Shown in pieces: positions 14,784 through 16,407 of a DNA stretch of 16,407 nucleotides. Below the pieces are notes generated by a model, which searched no databases, had not been told where the DNA came from, and was given only the letters and a program-made list of their open reading frames with translations. The position numbers and the translations under genes were made by a program. The number at the start of each line of letters is the position of its first letter. Within the stretch, counting starts at the first letter, position 1. Source of the DNA: Planctomycetota bacterium (GTDB lineage: Bacteria; Planctomycetota; Phycisphaerae; UBA1845); the NCBI GenBank assembly GCA_024277835.1, contig JAJRUK010000266.1, forward strand, positions 1-16,407, written 5' to 3'.

Positions 14784-15860
14784 ATGAAGAGGCCATGGAC
14801 GATTCCCGTGCGCCTGGCGTTGATGCTGGCGTGCATGGTGACTGGTGCTTACGCGCGCGGAGATCAAATTGTCGTTTCGGGTGAAAACTTCAAGCGTGCG
14901 GAGGTCGTGAGCCTTACCAATGGGCTGTTGCAGTTCCGTGGCAGCGATGGGGCGGTGCGCAGCGCGCATCTCGTCGACATTGACCTGCTGATTGTGAACC
15001 GAGGCGGTCTGTTCGATGATTTCAATGAGGCTGAGCGGTTTCTCGACGCGGGCGACGCGAGAAAAGCGGTGATTCGATACAAGCGTGCCCTTCGGATGAG
15101 TTCGGACTTCTGGAGCGACTTGATTTCGGCCCGGTTGGTCATCGCATACGATCGTAGGATGGAAATCGACAAAGCGGTGCAGCAGTTGATTCGGGTGACG
15201 CGTGGAAAGTGGGCCGGACCTGTTGCGGGGGCGAGGTTGATTCCGACCCATCTTCCAAAAAAGCGAAACGCAGCGCTCGCACGGGCAGTGCGCGAGCTTA
15301 CCGGGGCGCTCGCCAGTCATCCTCAACGCGGACAGGAGATCGTCTTCGCGTTCACGCGGTATGAACTGTTGCGGCGGATGGGTGATAAACTCTCACCGTC
15401 AGCCGCGGCGCGCGTGGTGCGAAAGCGGATTCCCAAAGGCGTTCGTACGGACCGCGTCTACGACGTTCTTGTTTCAGCGATGCGGGGTGCGTCCGCCGGT
15501 GACGATTCGTCGAGAATGATCGGGGATATCGACCGCGCGATCGAGGAATGTCCGGCGAAACATCTTCCTGATTTCCTGTTAATCAAGGGTGAGGTACTGC
15601 TGCGGTCTGCGGATACTCGTGACGACATCATACGGGCGAGTTGGCCTTTTCTGCGTGTTGCGATACACATGGCCGACGACCCGCGAGCGGCGCGTGGTCT
15701 ACTGGGTGCCGCGAAAGCGCTTGAGAGGCTTGCGGATTCTGCGGGAGCGCGAAAACTATTGGACGAATGCATAGCGTTACCAAACGCGAATACTGATGTG
15801 CTCGCCGAGGCGCGGCGGATGCGCGACGGACTCAGCGGCCGGGAACAATCGAACGACTGA
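14784..15860 (+). CDS. Secreted TPR-like helical protein, unknown function
   Basis: The 358-residue protein has a signal peptide (about 1-25, LALMLACMVTGAYARG) and a short beta-rich segment (QIVVSGENFKRAEVVSLTNGLLQFRG). Helical repeats follow, the clearest being FNEAERFLDAGDARKAVIRYKRAL, which fits a TPR unit. The C-terminal half also looks like helix pairs (ARGLLGAAKALERLADSAGARKLLDE). Start 14784 is seven bases after the full-length vWA stop and lacks a clear ribosome site, so translation may depend on ribosomes finishing the vWA frame. An open frame extends upstream to 14592 but overlaps vWA coding sequence and is probably a shadow. TPR proteins beside vWA and ExbB genes suggest a scaffold for an energised envelope complex; that role is inferred. 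Confidence 0.75.
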   Translation: MKRPWTIPVRLALMLACMVTGAYARGDQIVVSGENFKRAEVVSLTNGLLQFRGSDGAVRSAHLVDIDLLIVNRGGLFDDFNEAERFLDAGDARKAVIRYKRALRMSSDFWSDLISARLVIAYDRRMEIDKAVQQLIRVTRGKWAGPVAGARLIPTHLPKKRNAALARAVRELTGALASHPQRGQEIVFAFTRYELLRRMGDKLSPSAAARVVRKRIPKGVRTDRVYDVLVSAMRGASAGDDSSRMIGDIDRAIEECPAKHLPDFLLIKGEVLLRSADTRDDIIRASWPFLRVAIHMADDPRAARGLLGAAKALERLADSAGARKLLDECIALPNANTDVLAEARRMRDGLSGREQSND

Positions 15861-15905
15861 CGACGACGGTCGCAAGAAGCGCGATCAAACTTGCTGGAGA
15901 ATAAC

Positions 15906-16407
15906 GTGGCTACACGACTATTGGCGATGGGTGCGATGTTGACGCTTGTTTTGTTTACGGTGCTATCACCGCAGGCCTGGTCGCAGACGGGCGGGACCGA
16001 CGTCGCGGTAACGACGGCTGATCTAAACTATCTAGACTTTTTTGTCGTGAAAGGCGGGTGGATCGCTTACATTTTGATTGCGCTGTCGGTCGTGATGGCG
16101 GCCCTTGCGATTGAGCACTGTCTTTCGATCCGTCGGGCGACGATCATTCCTCGCGAAGCGATCGACCGCGTGCGAGAACTAATCGGAGAGAAGAAATACC
16201 TTGAGGCGATTCAGTTCACCGCGGACGACCCGAGCATGATCGGATACGTTCTCAACTGCGGGCTGCTGGAATCGTCGAACGGGTTTGATGCGATGGAGCG
16301 TGCTGTGGAGGACTCTCTCGAAGAACGATCGTCGCGTTTTTTCCGTAAGATCGAATACCTGGGTGTGATCGGAAACGTCGCGCCGATGATCGGTTTGTTC
16401 GGAACTG
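15906..16407 (+). CDS. MotA/TolQ/ExbB proton-channel family protein, 3' end beyond window
   Basis: The 167 visible residues run off the right edge. The GTG start has GGAG six bases upstream (15896-15899). An N-terminal signal peptide (about 1-26, ending AWSQ) precedes a first membrane helix at about 52-70 (WIAYILIALSVVMAALAIE). A cytoplasmic helical region follows, and then the family hallmark IEYLGVIGNVAPMIGLFGT at the start of the second helix. ExbB/TolQ proteins form proton-driven channels with ExbD/TolR and power envelope processes. A cleaved leader before the first helix is seen in some ExbB variants. The 45-base gap from the TPR-like gene suggests one operon, and an ExbD gene probably follows outside the window. 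The exact branch (ExbB, TolQ or MotA) cannot be fixed. Confidence 0.9.
   Translation, partial: MATRLLAMGAMLTLVLFTVLSPQAWSQTGGTDVAVTTADLNYLDFFVVKGGWIAYILIALSVVMAALAIEHCLSIRRATIIPREAIDRVRELIGEKKYLEAIQFTADDPSMIGYVLNCGLLESSNGFDAMERAVEDSLEERSSRFFRKIEYLGVIGNVAPMIGLFGT

Overview
The window looks like bacterial chromosome from a planctomycete (Planctomycetota). I infer this from gene types rather than from any marker: a XerC with a low-complexity linker in its N-terminal domain, a vWA protein of the type that sits beside ExbB/TolQ channels, short conserved planctomycete-type proteins, and GC-rich palindromic intergenic repeats. No rRNA, tRNA, CRISPR array, transposase or phage gene was seen.

Left part, 1-3397, minus strand: a tightly coupled operon for a cbb3-type haem-copper oxidase in a non-standard order. 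It runs four-helix membrane protein, di-haem cytochrome c lipoprotein, CcoN, CcoO, with CcoO cut by the window edge. The genes are joined by ATGA and TAATG overlaps. A small three-helix protein (DUF4405-like) is transcribed divergently from it.

Middle, 4150-8875: an exported histidine phosphatase (SixA-like), a 2[4Fe-4S] ferredoxin and an isochorismatase-fold protein without its catalytic cysteine lie on the minus strand. A lipoprotein, a 68-residue protein and XerC lie on the plus strand. After xerC come tandem hairpins and a strong intrinsic terminator (8984-9015). A 650-base repeat island follows, made of a diverged direct repeat of about 106 bases enclosing an inverted repeat built from small GC-rich hairpins.

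Right part, 9665-16407: the minus strand carries a STAS protein, an enlarged RNase HII-like protein, a P-loop NTPase and a secreted helical protein. The plus strand carries an envelope operon of vWA protein, TPR-like secreted protein and ExbB/TolQ-type channel (cut by the right edge).

The most striking observation is that two divergent neighbours here each contain one in-frame stop with the reading frame intact on both sides: TAG at 12912-12914 in the secreted helical gene, and TAA at 14597-14599 inside the vWA domain. The isochorismatase-like gene may also carry a late frameshift. Recent inactivation, sequence error and recoding are all possible; ordinary use of TAA and TAG as terminators elsewhere in the window argues against a changed genetic code.
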